From Streptococcus oralis (lineage in GTDB: Bacteria > Bacillota > Bacilli > Lactobacillales > Streptococcaceae), in assembly GCF_002386345.1 (NCBI RefSeq), contig NZ_CP023507.1, positions 1,798,001 to 1,862,000 of the forward strand: a stretch of DNA of 64,000 nt, given 5' to 3'. Both the position numbers and the translations under genes were made by a program. Under the pieces are notes generated by a model that was not told where the DNA came from, searched no databases, and was given only the letters and a program-made list of their open reading frames with translations. Position 1 is the first letter of the stretch, and each line of letters begins with the position of its first letter. Below are positions 45,396-56,374 of this stretch, piece after piece.

Positions 45396-46207
45396 AACTT
45401 GTCCTCTAGCTCTCTTTCTGTCAAATAGCCATCCGGCAACTGATAGCCAGTCTCTCTCAAAGAGCCTCTCAATTGATTAGCAAAAGGCTCATCTAACCCT
45501 ATCTGGTCAAGGTCATCCCGAGAAAAAAGTTCTCTTGGGCTACTGGTTGACTCCACTTGGCCTTTTTTCATGACCAAGACACGGTCACTCATCGCAACTT
45601 CCTCTAAATCATGTGTAATGGAGACGACTGTCATCTGGTGGTCTTTTCGAATCTCTTGAACTGTCTGAATCAGTTCTCTGCGTCCCTCAGGATCCAACAT
45701 ACTTGTAGCCTCGTCCAAAATCAAAATAGCTGGTCTCAGGGCAACAACTCCCGCAATAGCCACACGCTGTTTTTGTCCACCAGATAAACGAGCTGGTTCT
45801 CTATTCTTAAAGTCCAGCATCCCTACCAACTCCAAAGATTCGGCCACTCTCTTCTTCATTTCTTCACGAGGAAGTCCCTGATTTTCTAAACCAAAGGCAA
45901 CATCATCTTCAACAGTCGCCCCCACAAATTGGTTATCTGGATTTTGAAAAACCATACCAATTTGTCGACGCAAGTCCCAAACATTCTCAGAGGACAACAA
46001 TTGCCCATCTATCCAGATTTCCCCAGACTCTGCTTCAAGCAATCCATCAATCAAACGGATAGTTGTCGATTTCCCACTCCCGTTATGACCTACAATCGAA
46101 AGCCATTCTCCCCGTTTCACGTGAAACGAGACATTATTAACATCATAATGATCCTGGTCTTCCTTATAACGAAAAGACAGATCTTTTACTTCAATAATCG
46201 ATTTCAT
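45380..46207 (-). CDS. ecfA1: ECF transporter ATPase 1
   Basis: ABC ATPase (275 residues) paired with EcfA2: Walker [16 protein letters not shown]-loop [13 protein letters not shown], signature [10 protein letters not shown], Walker [14 protein letters not shown]. The [19 protein letters not shown] segment is characteristic of EcfA1. Its start overlaps the pgsA stop by four bases. Confidence 0.94.
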   Translation of the reverse strand: MKSIIEVKDLSFRYKEDQDHYDVNNVSFHVKRGEWLSIVGHNGSGKSTTIRLIDGLLEAESGEIWIDGQLLSSENVWDLRRQIGMVFQNPDNQFVGATVEDDVAFGLENQGLPREEMKKRVAESLELVGMLDFKNREPARLSGGQKQRVAIAGVVALRPAILILDEATSMLDPEGRRELIQTVQEIRKDHQMTVVSITHDLEEVAMSDRVLVMKKGQVESTSSPRELFSRDDLDQIGLDEPFANQLRGSLRETGYQLPDGYLTERELEDKLWELL

Positions 46208-46749
46208 TTTGAACCAAATGTTCCTTTGAATACATGAGCGCTACCCTTAAAATAATCATAACCAGAGTAGATAGTGAAAAACAAAGCGATATAAAGCAAC
46301 AGCTGACCAATTAAATTCCAATGTAAGAGCAAAAAGATAATGGCAAACATCTGACTAAAGGTCTTGATTTTCCCTGGCATAGCTGCTGCTAGAACTGTCC
46401 CTCCCGTCTCAACAAGCAACAAGCGCAAGCCTGTCACCGCAAGTTCACGACAAATGATAATAGCAACAACCCAAGCTGGAGCCATACCTAACTCAATTAA
46501 CATGATAAAAGCTGACATAACCAACAGCTTATCAGCCATCGGATCTGCAAATTTTCCAAAATTGCTGACTACATTCCATTTACGAGCAAGGTAGCCATCA
46601 AGATAATCCGTTACACTAGCAACTGCAAAGATGATCGTTGCTAGCAAATGACTGCCTTGTGAATGGCCCAAAGTCAAAATAAGAATAAAGAGAGGTATAA
46701 AGAGAATTCTACCAATAGTTAATACATTAGGAATTTGTTCTTTTTTCAT
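46204..46749 (-). CDS. pgsA: CDP-diacylglycerol-glycerol-3-phosphate phosphatidyltransferase
   Basis: Membrane enzyme making phosphatidylglycerophosphate, the first step to phosphatidylglycerol. The 181 residues have several membrane helices and the full CDP-alcohol phosphotransferase motif: DYLDGYLARKWNVVSNFGKF continuing to ADPMADK. It lies ten bases after the RodZ-like gene and overlaps ecfA1, as part of the conserved ymfF-ymfH-ymfM-pgsA order. Confidence 0.95.
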   Translation of the reverse strand: MKKEQIPNVLTIGRILFIPLFILILTLGHSQGSHLLATIIFAVASVTDYLDGYLARKWNVVSNFGKFADPMADKLLVMSAFIMLIELGMAPAWVVAIIICRELAVTGLRLLLVETGGTVLAAAMPGKIKTFSQMFAIIFLLLHWNLIGQLLLYIALFFTIYSGYDYFKGSAHVFKGTFGSK

Positions 46750-46759
46750 TGATTTTTCC

Positions 46760-47581
46760 TTAATCTGTAGTAAATATAAGTGTTACAGTTCCAGTCTGAG
46801 TTGTCAGCTTCGAAGTATCAATCGTTTGATTGTCCACAGTCACAGTAACTCCCTTCACTACACCTAAAGTAATAGTAACGGGACTCTTAGTTGAGACTAT
46901 TGTTTTTGCATTCTTATTGTCTGCGGATAGTGTCACACCACCCTCCAGCTCACTTCCTGAAACACTAACCCAACTAGCTTCATCTGAAACTGCCAATTGA
47001 ACAGTAGCAGTTTCCTTACTCGTTTTATACCGAGCTTCAATGCGATTTCCTTCGCCTGACACTGTAATAGTTGATTCCGTAGTAGAAGACGAGCTAGACG
47101 TCTGACTACTAGAAGATGAACTAGATGAGGTGGTTGAACTAGTCGAGCTCACAACACTATAATTAGCTGAAGAAGGACTTGGCTGAGTTTGGATGTAGTT
47201 CCAGACATAGTAAGTGACAAAAATTAAAATTGACAAAGCAAATAGAACGAAATAAAACAAGGGGAGATAAGACGTTTTTTTCTTATTTGACCGTCTGCGA
47301 CCAGACAAGTCTTCTTCATCGACATCTACCTCTTCATAAGTGATCATACTACCTGAATCATATGCATCCAAAACAATTCTTTCATCTAACTCTACTGCCC
47401 AGGCATATTTTCTTAAAAAAGAACGAGCATAGAAGGTACTAGGAAGTTGATCAAAATCATCTGCCTCCATAGCTTCTAGAAAATGCAACTGAATTTCAGT
47501 TTTCTCCTGTAATTCTTCCAAACTCAATCCCTGGTTAATTCTAGCTAAACGTAGAACCTCGCCAATTGTTTTTTTTCTCAT
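46760..47581 (-). CDS. RodZ-like helix-turn-helix membrane protein
   Basis: A 273-residue YmfM/RodZ-type protein: N-terminal helix-turn-helix (GEVLRLARINQGLSLEELQE), a basic stretch before one membrane helix (about 118-138), a Ser/Thr-rich linker and a C-terminal beta-rich DUF4115 domain. RodZ links the cytoskeleton and cell-wall synthesis. The start at 47581 is preferred over an in-frame ATG at 47590, because AAGGA abuts that first ATG but is nine bases from the second. It follows the M16 peptidase pair and precedes pgsA. Confidence 0.88.
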   Translation of the reverse strand: MRKKTIGEVLRLARINQGLSLEELQEKTEIQLHFLEAMEADDFDQLPSTFYARSFLRKYAWAVELDERIVLDAYDSGSMITYEEVDVDEEDLSGRRRSNKKKTSYLPLFYFVLFALSILIFVTYYVWNYIQTQPSPSSANYSVVSSTSSTTSSSSSSSSQTSSSSSTTESTITVSGEGNRIEARYKTSKETATVQLAVSDEASWVSVSGSELEGGVTLSADNKNAKTIVSTKSPVTITLGVVKGVTVTVDNQTIDTSKLTTQTGTVTLIFTTD

Positions 47582-47616
47582 ACGTACCATTCCTTCTTTC
47601 TAGTATTAGTCATCTT

Positions 47617-48900
47617 TTAAGCTGGAAAGATTGTAAAATCAACTAGATCACCATTATCAATCAAACGATGTCCAGCTTCTAGAACATCCTCCAAAGTAAT
47701 TTCCTGTAAAATTTTTGGAAAATCAAAAATTGTTTCTCCGCAATCCATCGGATCGTATTGAGTTGCAATAAATTCCAAGGAGTTCATGCTACTGAAAAAC
47801 TCCCCAAACATCTCACTCTTAACAAGATCTAAATGTTCCTCTGTAATATCCGCATCACTACTAAACTGACGAATCGCTTTACGAAATTGATGCGACAGAG
47901 AAACAGGCTCTTTGGTGTCCATTGTCAATATCACAAAATGAAAGCGACTGTTGACTTCAACCTCAAGTGACAATGACGCATCTAACTTCCCAGTCTCATA
48001 TAACCTTTGAAAACGATCAGAAGTCCAACCAAACATCATCGTAAATAGTAATTTCAATAAAATATTGTAACGATAAGACTCAGCTTCTGTTATTTGCCCA
48101 TTACCTCTAATCGCAACAGCAAGTTTGGGTGAAGAAACTTCCATCCGAAGACTATCTGTTTGCTTCACAGGCTGTAAGGGTAGTTGCTCTTTTGTAACTG
48201 TAAACTGTTCTAGAGTCTTCTTTTCCTTTTTCGAAAAGTATTCCTCAACAACTTTTACATCAATATTTCCAACTAAAAACAGTGACATGTTGACAGGTTT
48301 GTAAAAGTCTGTAAAGTTCTCTTTTAAATTTGAAACTTGAATCTCAGAAATTGATTTTTCACTTCCAACTATATCTGTCACTAAAGGAGTATCAGGATAA
48401 AGGTTGGCTAATGTTGCAAAAAACAAACGTGAGTCTGGATCATCTTGGTACATTTCTCGTTCTTGCTGGATAATAGCTTGTTCCCTCAAAATAGACTCTT
48501 CTGTAAAATGAACATCTCCGACTAACTCATCTAGCAAATCTAAATTTTCTAATAGATAATCAATTGTTGAAAAAAGATAGCTGGTCTTAGTAAAACTTGT
48601 AAAGGCATTACTGTCCGCACCTAATCGAGTAAAAGCAGCCATTATATCCTCAGAATTTTCTCTTTCAAACAATTTATGTTCAAGAAAATGTGCAATTCCT
48701 GCTGGATGATGACGTAAACCTTTTTTCAAACTTGTATAAGTTGCATCTACAGAACCAAATTGAACTGTTACAATCCCATAAACCTCATTGAAATCTTGTT
48801 TAGGGAGTAAAGAAACTGTCAATCCATTTGACAATTGTGTTTTATAGACTGTCTCCTTTACAGCAGGATAGTATTTTTCTTCAAAAGTAACCTTTGTCAT
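47617..48900 (-). CDS. M16 zinc peptidase, active partner (YmfH-like)
   Basis: An M16-family metallopeptidase of 427 residues with the inverted zinc motif HFLEH (in GIAHFLEHKLFE, near residue 70) and the downstream Glu in REQAIIQQEREM. It is the active member of a pair with the upstream gene. The overlap of the stop and start (ATGA) links them. Substrates in streptococci are unknown; related pairs process small peptides. Confidence 0.9.
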   Translation of the reverse strand: MTKVTFEEKYYPAVKETVYKTQLSNGLTVSLLPKQDFNEVYGIVTVQFGSVDATYTSLKKGLRHHPAGIAHFLEHKLFERENSEDIMAAFTRLGADSNAFTSFTKTSYLFSTIDYLLENLDLLDELVGDVHFTEESILREQAIIQQEREMYQDDPDSRLFFATLANLYPDTPLVTDIVGSEKSISEIQVSNLKENFTDFYKPVNMSLFLVGNIDVKVVEEYFSKKEKKTLEQFTVTKEQLPLQPVKQTDSLRMEVSSPKLAVAIRGNGQITEAESYRYNILLKLLFTMMFGWTSDRFQRLYETGKLDASLSLEVEVNSRFHFVILTMDTKEPVSLSHQFRKAIRQFSSDADITEEHLDLVKSEMFGEFFSSMNSLEFIATQYDPMDCGETIFDFPKILQEITLEDVLEAGHRLIDNGDLVDFTIFPA

Positions 48901-50147
48901 TCTACTCCTTCCATAAAGTAAATCGCTTGTAACTTCAAACTGTTGGCAACTTTACAGACAGCTTCTTTATCAACACTATCTAATTTTGCCACCAATCGAT
49001 CCATATCAAAGCTTGATTTTCCCAATAGAGCATTCAAATAGACTCTTTCAACTAGGGTCTGTTGATTATCTTGAGCCATCAACAAAGATCGTCGAATCAT
49101 CTCCTTTGTTTGTTCAAGTTCAAAATCTGTAAAGTTACCCTTTTTTAGATCTAGCAATTGATGATTCATCATTTTTCTAGCCTGATTTCGATTTTCTCTA
49201 TCAATACCCGCATACATCCTTAACAGACCACTAAACAAATCCAATTGACTCGAGACTGTATAGGCTATTCCAGCATTTTCACGAACGTTTGTAAAAAGTT
49301 TTGAATGTGCAAATTCACCCAACAAACCATTCATCACAAGCATGGGCAAATGCTCATCATCACCATATTTTACAGGAGAATGATAGCCTAATTCCAAAAT
49401 AGATTGCCCAACATTCCTCTGAAACATTCCTTCTCGTAGAACATTCGAATAAGATTGATGGTACTGGATAGTGACGCCGTTCTCTCTAGCTGTAAAGGGT
49501 AATGACTTCAGTGATTCTGTAATTTCTACTTCATTGAAGTCACCTAAGAAAAAGAAATCAATACGATCATTTTTCAGAGCATCTTGAAAGCAAGTGTAGC
49601 TACTTTCCGGAGACTCATTTAAAATGCTATTTCGTAAATCACTGTATCTCAATTGAAGACGCTCATCATGGAAGAACAAGCTATCCAACTCCTTATGAGC
49701 AAAATAAAATGAATCATCCATATCAGTAGCTAAACTAGCCAATAACTGTTTTCTTTCAATTTCAAATAGGGCTGGCTCAAAAGCACTATCTTGAGCTAAG
49801 GGAGCAAATAAAGTCTGTTTCACCAATTCCAAAATTCGAGAAGTCAAGACATTTTTTTTACTCAAGAACTCATCTCGCACGTAGGTAAATGTTAAGTCAA
49901 GAATATGTGCCTGTCCTCTACGATAAGCACTTGTGGAAATATCTGTTCCATATAAACTTGCCAAGTATCTGCGAAATGCTTGTGATGTGGGATAAGCTTT
50001 ATTTGCCGTCTCCAACATACTTGCACTTAACATGCGTCCTGCTATTGTCTCAAGAGATAAGGGAGCAGTAAAACGAATAGTGATTTTATTTGTTTTAAAC
50101 TTTTTGGATTGAACAAAATGTGCTGAAATTCCAGGCACTAATTCCAT
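48897..50147 (-). CDS. M16 peptidase-like protein, inactive partner (YmfF-like)
   Basis: An M16-fold protein of 416 residues without the HxxEH motif: at the equivalent place it reads AGRMLSASMLETANKAY. This is the usual pattern of a non-catalytic partner that forms the closed chamber with the active M16 subunit encoded next. The C-terminal M16 domain (MLVMNGLLGEFAHSKLF) is retained. First gene of the leftward peptidase-rodZ-pgsA-ecf group, with GGAGG before its ATG. Confidence 0.88.
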   Translation of the reverse strand: MELVPGISAHFVQSKKFKTNKITIRFTAPLSLETIAGRMLSASMLETANKAYPTSQAFRRYLASLYGTDISTSAYRRGQAHILDLTFTYVRDEFLSKKNVLTSRILELVKQTLFAPLAQDSAFEPALFEIERKQLLASLATDMDDSFYFAHKELDSLFFHDERLQLRYSDLRNSILNESPESSYTCFQDALKNDRIDFFFLGDFNEVEITESLKSLPFTARENGVTIQYHQSYSNVLREGMFQRNVGQSILELGYHSPVKYGDDEHLPMLVMNGLLGEFAHSKLFTNVRENAGIAYTVSSQLDLFSGLLRMYAGIDRENRNQARKMMNHQLLDLKKGNFTDFELEQTKEMIRRSLLMAQDNQQTLVERVYLNALLGKSSFDMDRLVAKLDSVDKEAVCKVANSLKLQAIYFMEGVE

Positions 50148-50278
50148 ACCTTACCTCCTTACATATAGAGTTCTATTATACCACGAAAATCAAAATTTTT
50201 CTTGTTCTCTTTATAGCTTTAAAGAGTAAAACCGTTTTCATTTCAACTAACTTTCCTTCAGCTATTTCAAGGAAAATA

Positions 50279-50287
50279 TGGTATAAT
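50279..50287 (+). promoter_or_regulatory. Extended -10 of the S4-domain/recF operon
   Basis: TGGTATAAT: TG-N-TATAAT, 21 bases before the ATG. No clear -35 was seen. Confidence 0.75.
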
Positions 50288-50307
50288 ACCAAAGATTGAG
50301 GTGAATT

Positions 50308-50676
50308 ATGGAATACAAATTATTTGAAGAATTTATTACGCTCCAAGCCCTCCTAAAAGAACTTGGAATTATACAAAGCGGTGGTGCTATCAAATCCTTT
50401 TTAATGGATCATCAAGTTTACTTTAATGGTGAGTTAGAAAGTAGACGTGGGAAAAAAATTCGTGTTGGAGATACGATTGACATTCCTGATTTAAAGATTG
50501 ACATCACCTTGACACAACCAAGTTTAAAAGAGCAAGAAGAGTATCAAGCAGATAAGATTGAGAAAGAGCGAATTGCTAAACTTGTCAAAGAGATGAATAA
50601 AGGTGTCAAGAAAGAAAAACAAAAAACTTCTTCATCACCTAAAACCAAACAAGTTCCACGTTTTCCAGGAAGATAA
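50308..50676 (+). CDS. S4-domain RNA-binding protein YaaA-like
   Basis: A 122-residue protein with an N-terminal S4-like RNA-binding domain (residues 10-75: [22 protein letters not shown], quoted in part as [17 protein letters not shown], and [18 protein letters not shown]) and a basic, Lys-rich tail. It is the short protein encoded just upstream of recF in many Firmicutes. Two bases separate its stop from recF, so they are co-transcribed. Its RNA target is unknown. Confidence 0.88.
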   Translation: MEYKLFEEFITLQALLKELGIIQSGGAIKSFLMDHQVYFNGELESRRGKKIRVGDTIDIPDLKIDITLTQPSLKEQEEYQADKIEKERIAKLVKEMNKGVKKEKQKTSSSPKTKQVPRFPGR

Positions 50677-50678
50677 CC

Positions 50679-51776
50679 ATGTGGCTCCAACATTTAACAA
50701 TTAAAACCTTTCGAAACTACAAAGAGGCAAAAATTGATTTCAATCCAAAATTAAATGTCTTTCTAGGTCAAAATGCACAAGGAAAAACCAATATTCTAGA
50801 GGCAATCTATTTCTTAGCCTTGACACGTAGTCATCGGACTCGTACAGATAAAAATCTCATTCATTTTGATAACGAGCAACTCCATCTTTCTGGCTTGCTA
50901 CAGAAAAAAACAAGCTCTATCCCTCTAGAAATTGATTTAACACCAAAAGGGCGTGTGACTAAGGTCAATCACTTAAAACAAGCGCGCCTATCAGACTACA
51001 TTGGACATATGAATGTTGTCCTCTTCGCGCCTGAAGATCTCCAGCTAATTAAGGGAGCACCTTCTGTCCGTCGAAAGTTTATAGACATCGAACTGGGACA
51101 AATTAAACCAATCTACTTGTCAGACTTGTCAAACTATAACCATATACTCAAGCAGAGAAATACTTACCTAAAATCCAGCCAAAAGATTGATGAAACATTT
51201 CTGTCAGTCTTAGATGATCAGTTAATAGATTATGGTTGTCGCGTTATAAAGCATCGGATAAAATTCATTAAAGACTTAGAGAAATTTGGCCAAAAAAAAC
51301 ACTTAGAAATTTCAAATAAATTAGAAGAACTGTCAATATCTTATCAATCATCTGTCAACTTCACTAATGAAGAACAGCTAACAAGTTCCTTTAAAATTGC
51401 TTTAGATAAAAGCAGATCCAGAGATTTATTTAAAAAGAATACTGGAGTTGGCCCTCATCGAGATGATATTTCTTTTTATATCAATGGTATGGATGCTAGT
51501 TTTGGAAGCCAAGGTCAACATCGTAGCCTTGTTCTTTCTATAAAACTGGCGGAAATTGAGCTAATGGAAAGTATTACCAATGAGTCTCCGATACTACTGC
51601 TTGATGATGTTATGAGCGAACTTGACAATACACGGCAACTAAAATTACTAGAAACCATTTCTCAATCTATCCAAACCTTTATTACAACAACAAGTTTAGA
51701 CCACTTACAAAACTTGCCAGAAAACCTTAGTATTTTCAACATTCAAAATGGTAAAATTTCTGTAAATCAACATTGA
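50679..51776 (+). CDS. recF: DNA recombination and repair protein RecF
   Basis: SMC-like ATPase that loads RecA at gaps. The 365-residue protein shows Walker [18 protein letters not shown] near residue 30, signature [18 protein letters not shown] and Walker [13 protein letters not shown]. Length and order match RecF. It is downstream of the S4-domain gene and closed by a terminator shared with guaB. Confidence 0.96.
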   Translation: MWLQHLTIKTFRNYKEAKIDFNPKLNVFLGQNAQGKTNILEAIYFLALTRSHRTRTDKNLIHFDNEQLHLSGLLQKKTSSIPLEIDLTPKGRVTKVNHLKQARLSDYIGHMNVVLFAPEDLQLIKGAPSVRRKFIDIELGQIKPIYLSDLSNYNHILKQRNTYLKSSQKIDETFLSVLDDQLIDYGCRVIKHRIKFIKDLEKFGQKKHLEISNKLEELSISYQSSVNFTNEEQLTSSFKIALDKSRSRDLFKKNTGVGPHRDDISFYINGMDASFGSQGQHRSLVLSIKLAEIELMESITNESPILLLDDVMSELDNTRQLKLLETISQSIQTFITTTSLDHLQNLPENLSIFNIQNGKISVNQH

Positions 51777-51791
51777 CAACTTTGTAAACAA

Positions 51792-51823
51792 AAAGAACTC
51801 CTGAAAATCAGGAGTTCTTTTTT
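51792..51823. terminator. Bidirectional terminator between recF and guaB
   Basis: AAAGAACTCCTGA pairs with TCAGGAGTTCTTT around AAA, with T-runs on both strands. Confidence 0.92.
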
Positions 51824-51828
51824 ACTAC

Positions 51829-53358
<1,530 letters not shown>

Positions 53359-53360
53359 CT

Positions 53361-53388
53361 ATCATACCATTCTATGAAAATTTGTCAA
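53361..53388 (-). promoter_or_regulatory. Promoter of guaB
   Basis: On the minus strand TTGACA (53383-53388), 16-base spacer, TATGAT (53361-53366). Confidence 0.8.
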
Positions 53389-53409
53389 TTATATTTATGG
53401 TAGAAATCA

Positions 53410-53447
53410 TAAAAAAACTATCCCTGTGATCCTATGGAAGAGATAGC
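53410..53447 (-). terminator. Terminator of trpS
   Basis: CTATCTCT pairs with AGGGATAG around a 13-base loop and the minus strand continues with seven T residues. Confidence 0.75.
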
Positions 53448-53469
53448 TTTATGATTCATATTTTATCTA

Positions 53470-54495
53470 TTATTTAAAATAATTTAGTCCCATTGCTCCT
53501 TTAACCTCAGATAGGGTTTGCCCCGCAACCTCACGCGCTTTTTCACTACCTTTTTGAAGCATATTGTACACTTCTCCCATATCCTTAGCAAATTCGATAC
53601 GGCGCTCACGAATAGGACCAAGTTCGAGTTCTAATATTTCAAGTAGATAACGTTTCGTCTTTACATCACCAAGACCACCACGTTGATAATGTTCTTTCAT
53701 ATCTGCAATGTCTTGAGCATCTTCTGGACGACCAAATACATCTAGATAATGGAAAACCATATTTCCTTCAATCTTACCTGGATCCTCAACCCGAATATGG
53801 TCTGGATCAGTATACATGCTCATGACTTTTTTACGCAACGTATCCACATCATCAGCTAGATAAATACCATTATTAAGGGATTTAGACATTTTAGCATTTC
53901 CATCTAAACCTGGCAAACGCCCTGCCCTCTCATTTTCTGGATAAATACCTTCCGGCTCCACCAAGACCTCACAATTATAAGCATGATTAAAGGAACGAAC
54001 AATCTCACGAGTTTGCTCAATCATTGGTTTCTGATCTGTCCCAACAGGAACATAATTAGCCTTGAAGGCAGTAATATCTGCTGCTTGCGCAATTGGATAA
54101 ACCAAAAATCCTGTCGGAATACTTTCTCCAAACCCTTTTTGAGCAATCTCTGTTTTTACTGTCGGATTCCGTTCCAAACGAGCTAGTGACACCAAATTCA
54201 TATAGTACATAGATAATTCAGCCAACTCTGGAATTTGGCTTTGAATAAAGATAGTTGATTTACTTGGATCTAATCCAACTGCTAGGTAATCTAAGGCAAC
54301 ATTCCCAATCGATTCTACAATCGTTTGAGGGTCTTTGGCGTGATCTGTCAATGCTTGTTGGTCCGCCAAAAAAACAAACATGTCATACTTGTCTTCTTCC
54401 TGCAGTAATACTCTATTTTTAAGACTCCCAACATAATGTCCAATATGCAGTTTTCCTGTTGGGCGATCTCCTGTTAAAATAATGGGTTTCGTCAT
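53470..54495 (-). CDS. trpS: Tryptophanyl-tRNA synthetase
   Basis: Class I synthetase of 341 residues charging tRNA-Trp. The HIGH-type motif reads [14 protein letters not shown] and the KMSKS motif reads [15 protein letters not shown] precedes the ATG. The 195-base upstream region shows no T-box (no conserved TGGNACCGCG-like element), so it is not tRNA-regulated by that mechanism. It is a single-gene unit. Confidence 0.97.
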   Translation of the reverse strand: MTKPIILTGDRPTGKLHIGHYVGSLKNRVLLQEEDKYDMFVFLADQQALTDHAKDPQTIVESIGNVALDYLAVGLDPSKSTIFIQSQIPELAELSMYYMNLVSLARLERNPTVKTEIAQKGFGESIPTGFLVYPIAQAADITAFKANYVPVGTDQKPMIEQTREIVRSFNHAYNCEVLVEPEGIYPENERAGRLPGLDGNAKMSKSLNNGIYLADDVDTLRKKVMSMYTDPDHIRVEDPGKIEGNMVFHYLDVFGRPEDAQDIADMKEHYQRGGLGDVKTKRYLLEILELELGPIRERRIEFAKDMGEVYNMLQKGSEKAREVAGQTLSEVKGAMGLNYFK

Positions 54496-54690
54496 TTTTT
54501 TCTCCTTCGAAATTGTCTCTTCAATTATAGCATTTTTTTGTTAAAATAACAGAAAATTATTTAAATCAAACAACTAACTCATTGTAAACAGACCTGTAAA
54601 CTTAATTGACATAAAATTGACAAACAAAAATTTGAATATTTCTCTCTTTTCTAGTAGAATAAATATATTACATATTATAGGAGAAAAACA

Positions 54691-56313
54691 TTGCTTACAG
54701 TATCTGATGTTTCACTACGTTTTAGTGATCGCAAACTTTTTGATGATGTCAATATCAAATTTACAGAAGGAAATACATACGGATTGATTGGTGCTAATGG
54801 TGCTGGGAAGTCTACATTCTTAAAAATCTTAGCTGGTGATATCGAGCCAACAACTGGTCACATCTCTCTTGGTCCAGATGAACGTCTCTCTGTTCTCCGT
54901 CAAAATCATTTTGACTATGAAGACGAGCGAGTTATTGATGTCGTCATTATGGGAAATGAAAAACTTTACAACATCATGAAAGAAAAAGATGCCATTTACA
55001 TGAAGGAAGATTTTTCCGATGAAGATGGTGTTCGTGCAGCCGAACTCGAAGGTGAATTTGCTGAACTTGGAGGTTGGGAGGCAGAAAGTGAAGCATCTCA
55101 ATTACTTCAAAACCTAAACATTCCAGAAGAATTGCACTATCAAAACATGAGCGAATTGGCCAATGGTGAAAAAGTGAAGGTTCTCCTTGCTAAAGCACTT
55201 TTTGGCAAACCAGACGTTCTTCTCTTGGACGAGCCGACCAACGGGTTGGACATCCAATCTATTACTTGGCTAGAAGACTTCTTGATTGACTTTGATAACA
55301 CCGTTATTGTAGTATCCCACGACCGTCACTTCTTAAACAAAGTGTGTACTCATATGGCCGACCTTGACTTTGGAAAAATCAAACTCTATGTCGGAAACTA
55401 CGACTTCTGGAAGGAATCTTCTGAGCTTGCTGCTAAATTGCTAGCAGACCGTAATGCCAAGGCAGAAGAAAAAATTAAGCAATTGCAAGAATTCGTTGCT
55501 CGCTTCTCTGCCAACGCTTCTAAGTCAAGACAAGCAACGTCTCGTAAAAAAATGCTTGACAAGATTGAATTAGAAGAGATTGTGCCATCTAGTCGTAAAT
55601 ATCCATTTATCAACTTTAAAGCAGAACGCGAGATTGGTAATGATCTCTTGACAGTAGAAAATCTAACTGTAAAGATTGATGGTGAAACTATTCTAGACAA
55701 TATTAGTTTCATCTTGCGTCCAGGTGATAAGACAGCTCTGATTGGACAAAATGACATCCAAACGACTGCATTAATTCGTGCAATTATGGGTGACATCGAC
55801 TATGAAGGAACTGTCAAGTGGGGAGTTACTACTAGCCGTTCTTACTTGCCAAAAGACAACTCGGCTGATTTTGCAGGAGGAGAGTCAATCCTTGACTGGT
55901 TGCGTCAATTTGCAAGTAAAGAAGAAGATGACAATACCTTCCTACGTGGTTTCCTTGGTCGTATGCTCTTTTCTGGAGATGAGGTTAACAAACCTGTAAA
56001 CGTCTTGTCAGGGGGAGAAAAAGTACGTGTCATGCTTTCAAAACTCATGCTCTTGAAATCAAATGTCCTTGTACTTGATGATCCAACAAATCACTTGGAC
56101 TTGGAATCTATCTCAAGCTTGAACGATGGATTGAAAAACTTTAAAGAATCAATCATCTTTGCCAGTCATGACCACGAGTTCATTCAAACTTTGGCAAACC
56201 ATATCATTGTTTTGTCTAAGAATGGCGTCATTGATCGTATCGATGAAACCTATGATGAATTCCTAGAAAATGCAGAAGTACAAGCAAAAGTTAAAGAACT
56301 TTGGAAAGATTAA
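54691..56313 (+). CDS. ABC-F family ATPase (YbiT-like)
   Basis: Two-domain ABC-F protein of 540 residues acting on the ribosome, with no membrane part. The first Walker A is GANGAGKSTFLKILAGD; its signature is degenerate (ELANGEKVKVLLAKALF). The second P-loop is altered (GQNDIQTTALI), and its signature is VLSGGEKVRVMLSKLML. The interdomain linker is rich in charged residues. Both Walker B motifs (VLLLDEPTN, VLVLDDPTN) are present. The start is TTG at 54691, set by AGGAG eight bases before it. ABC-F subtypes resembling YbiT are not known for antibiotic protection. Confidence 0.92.
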   Translation: MLTVSDVSLRFSDRKLFDDVNIKFTEGNTYGLIGANGAGKSTFLKILAGDIEPTTGHISLGPDERLSVLRQNHFDYEDERVIDVVIMGNEKLYNIMKEKDAIYMKEDFSDEDGVRAAELEGEFAELGGWEAESEASQLLQNLNIPEELHYQNMSELANGEKVKVLLAKALFGKPDVLLLDEPTNGLDIQSITWLEDFLIDFDNTVIVVSHDRHFLNKVCTHMADLDFGKIKLYVGNYDFWKESSELAAKLLADRNAKAEEKIKQLQEFVARFSANASKSRQATSRKKMLDKIELEEIVPSSRKYPFINFKAEREIGNDLLTVENLTVKIDGETILDNISFILRPGDKTALIGQNDIQTTALIRAIMGDIDYEGTVKWGVTTSRSYLPKDNSADFAGGESILDWLRQFASKEEDDNTFLRGFLGRMLFSGDEVNKPVNVLSGGEKVRVMLSKLMLLKSNVLVLDDPTNHLDLESISSLNDGLKNFKESIIFASHDHEFIQTLANHIIVLSKNGVIDRIDETYDEFLENAEVQAKVKELWKD

Positions 56314-56323
56314 ATAAGACTTC

Positions 56324-56358
56324 AAAACTCAGTTGGGGTAACCAACTGAGTTTTCTAT
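56324..56358 (+). terminator. Terminator after the ABC-F gene
   Basis: AAAACTCAGTTGG pairs with CCAACTGAGTTTT around GGTAA. The T-tail is short, so some read-through into the YfhO-like gene is likely. Confidence 0.75.
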
Positions 56359-56374
56359 CATTCTACGAGGTAAC

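Noticed and set aside
48897..50147. The inactive M16 gene as a pseudogene
   Set aside because: The frame is intact and full length; loss of HxxEH is typical of the non-catalytic partner in M16 pairs.
54496..54690. T-box upstream of trpS
   Set aside because: No T-box consensus, no specifier loop pattern and no terminator next to the start.
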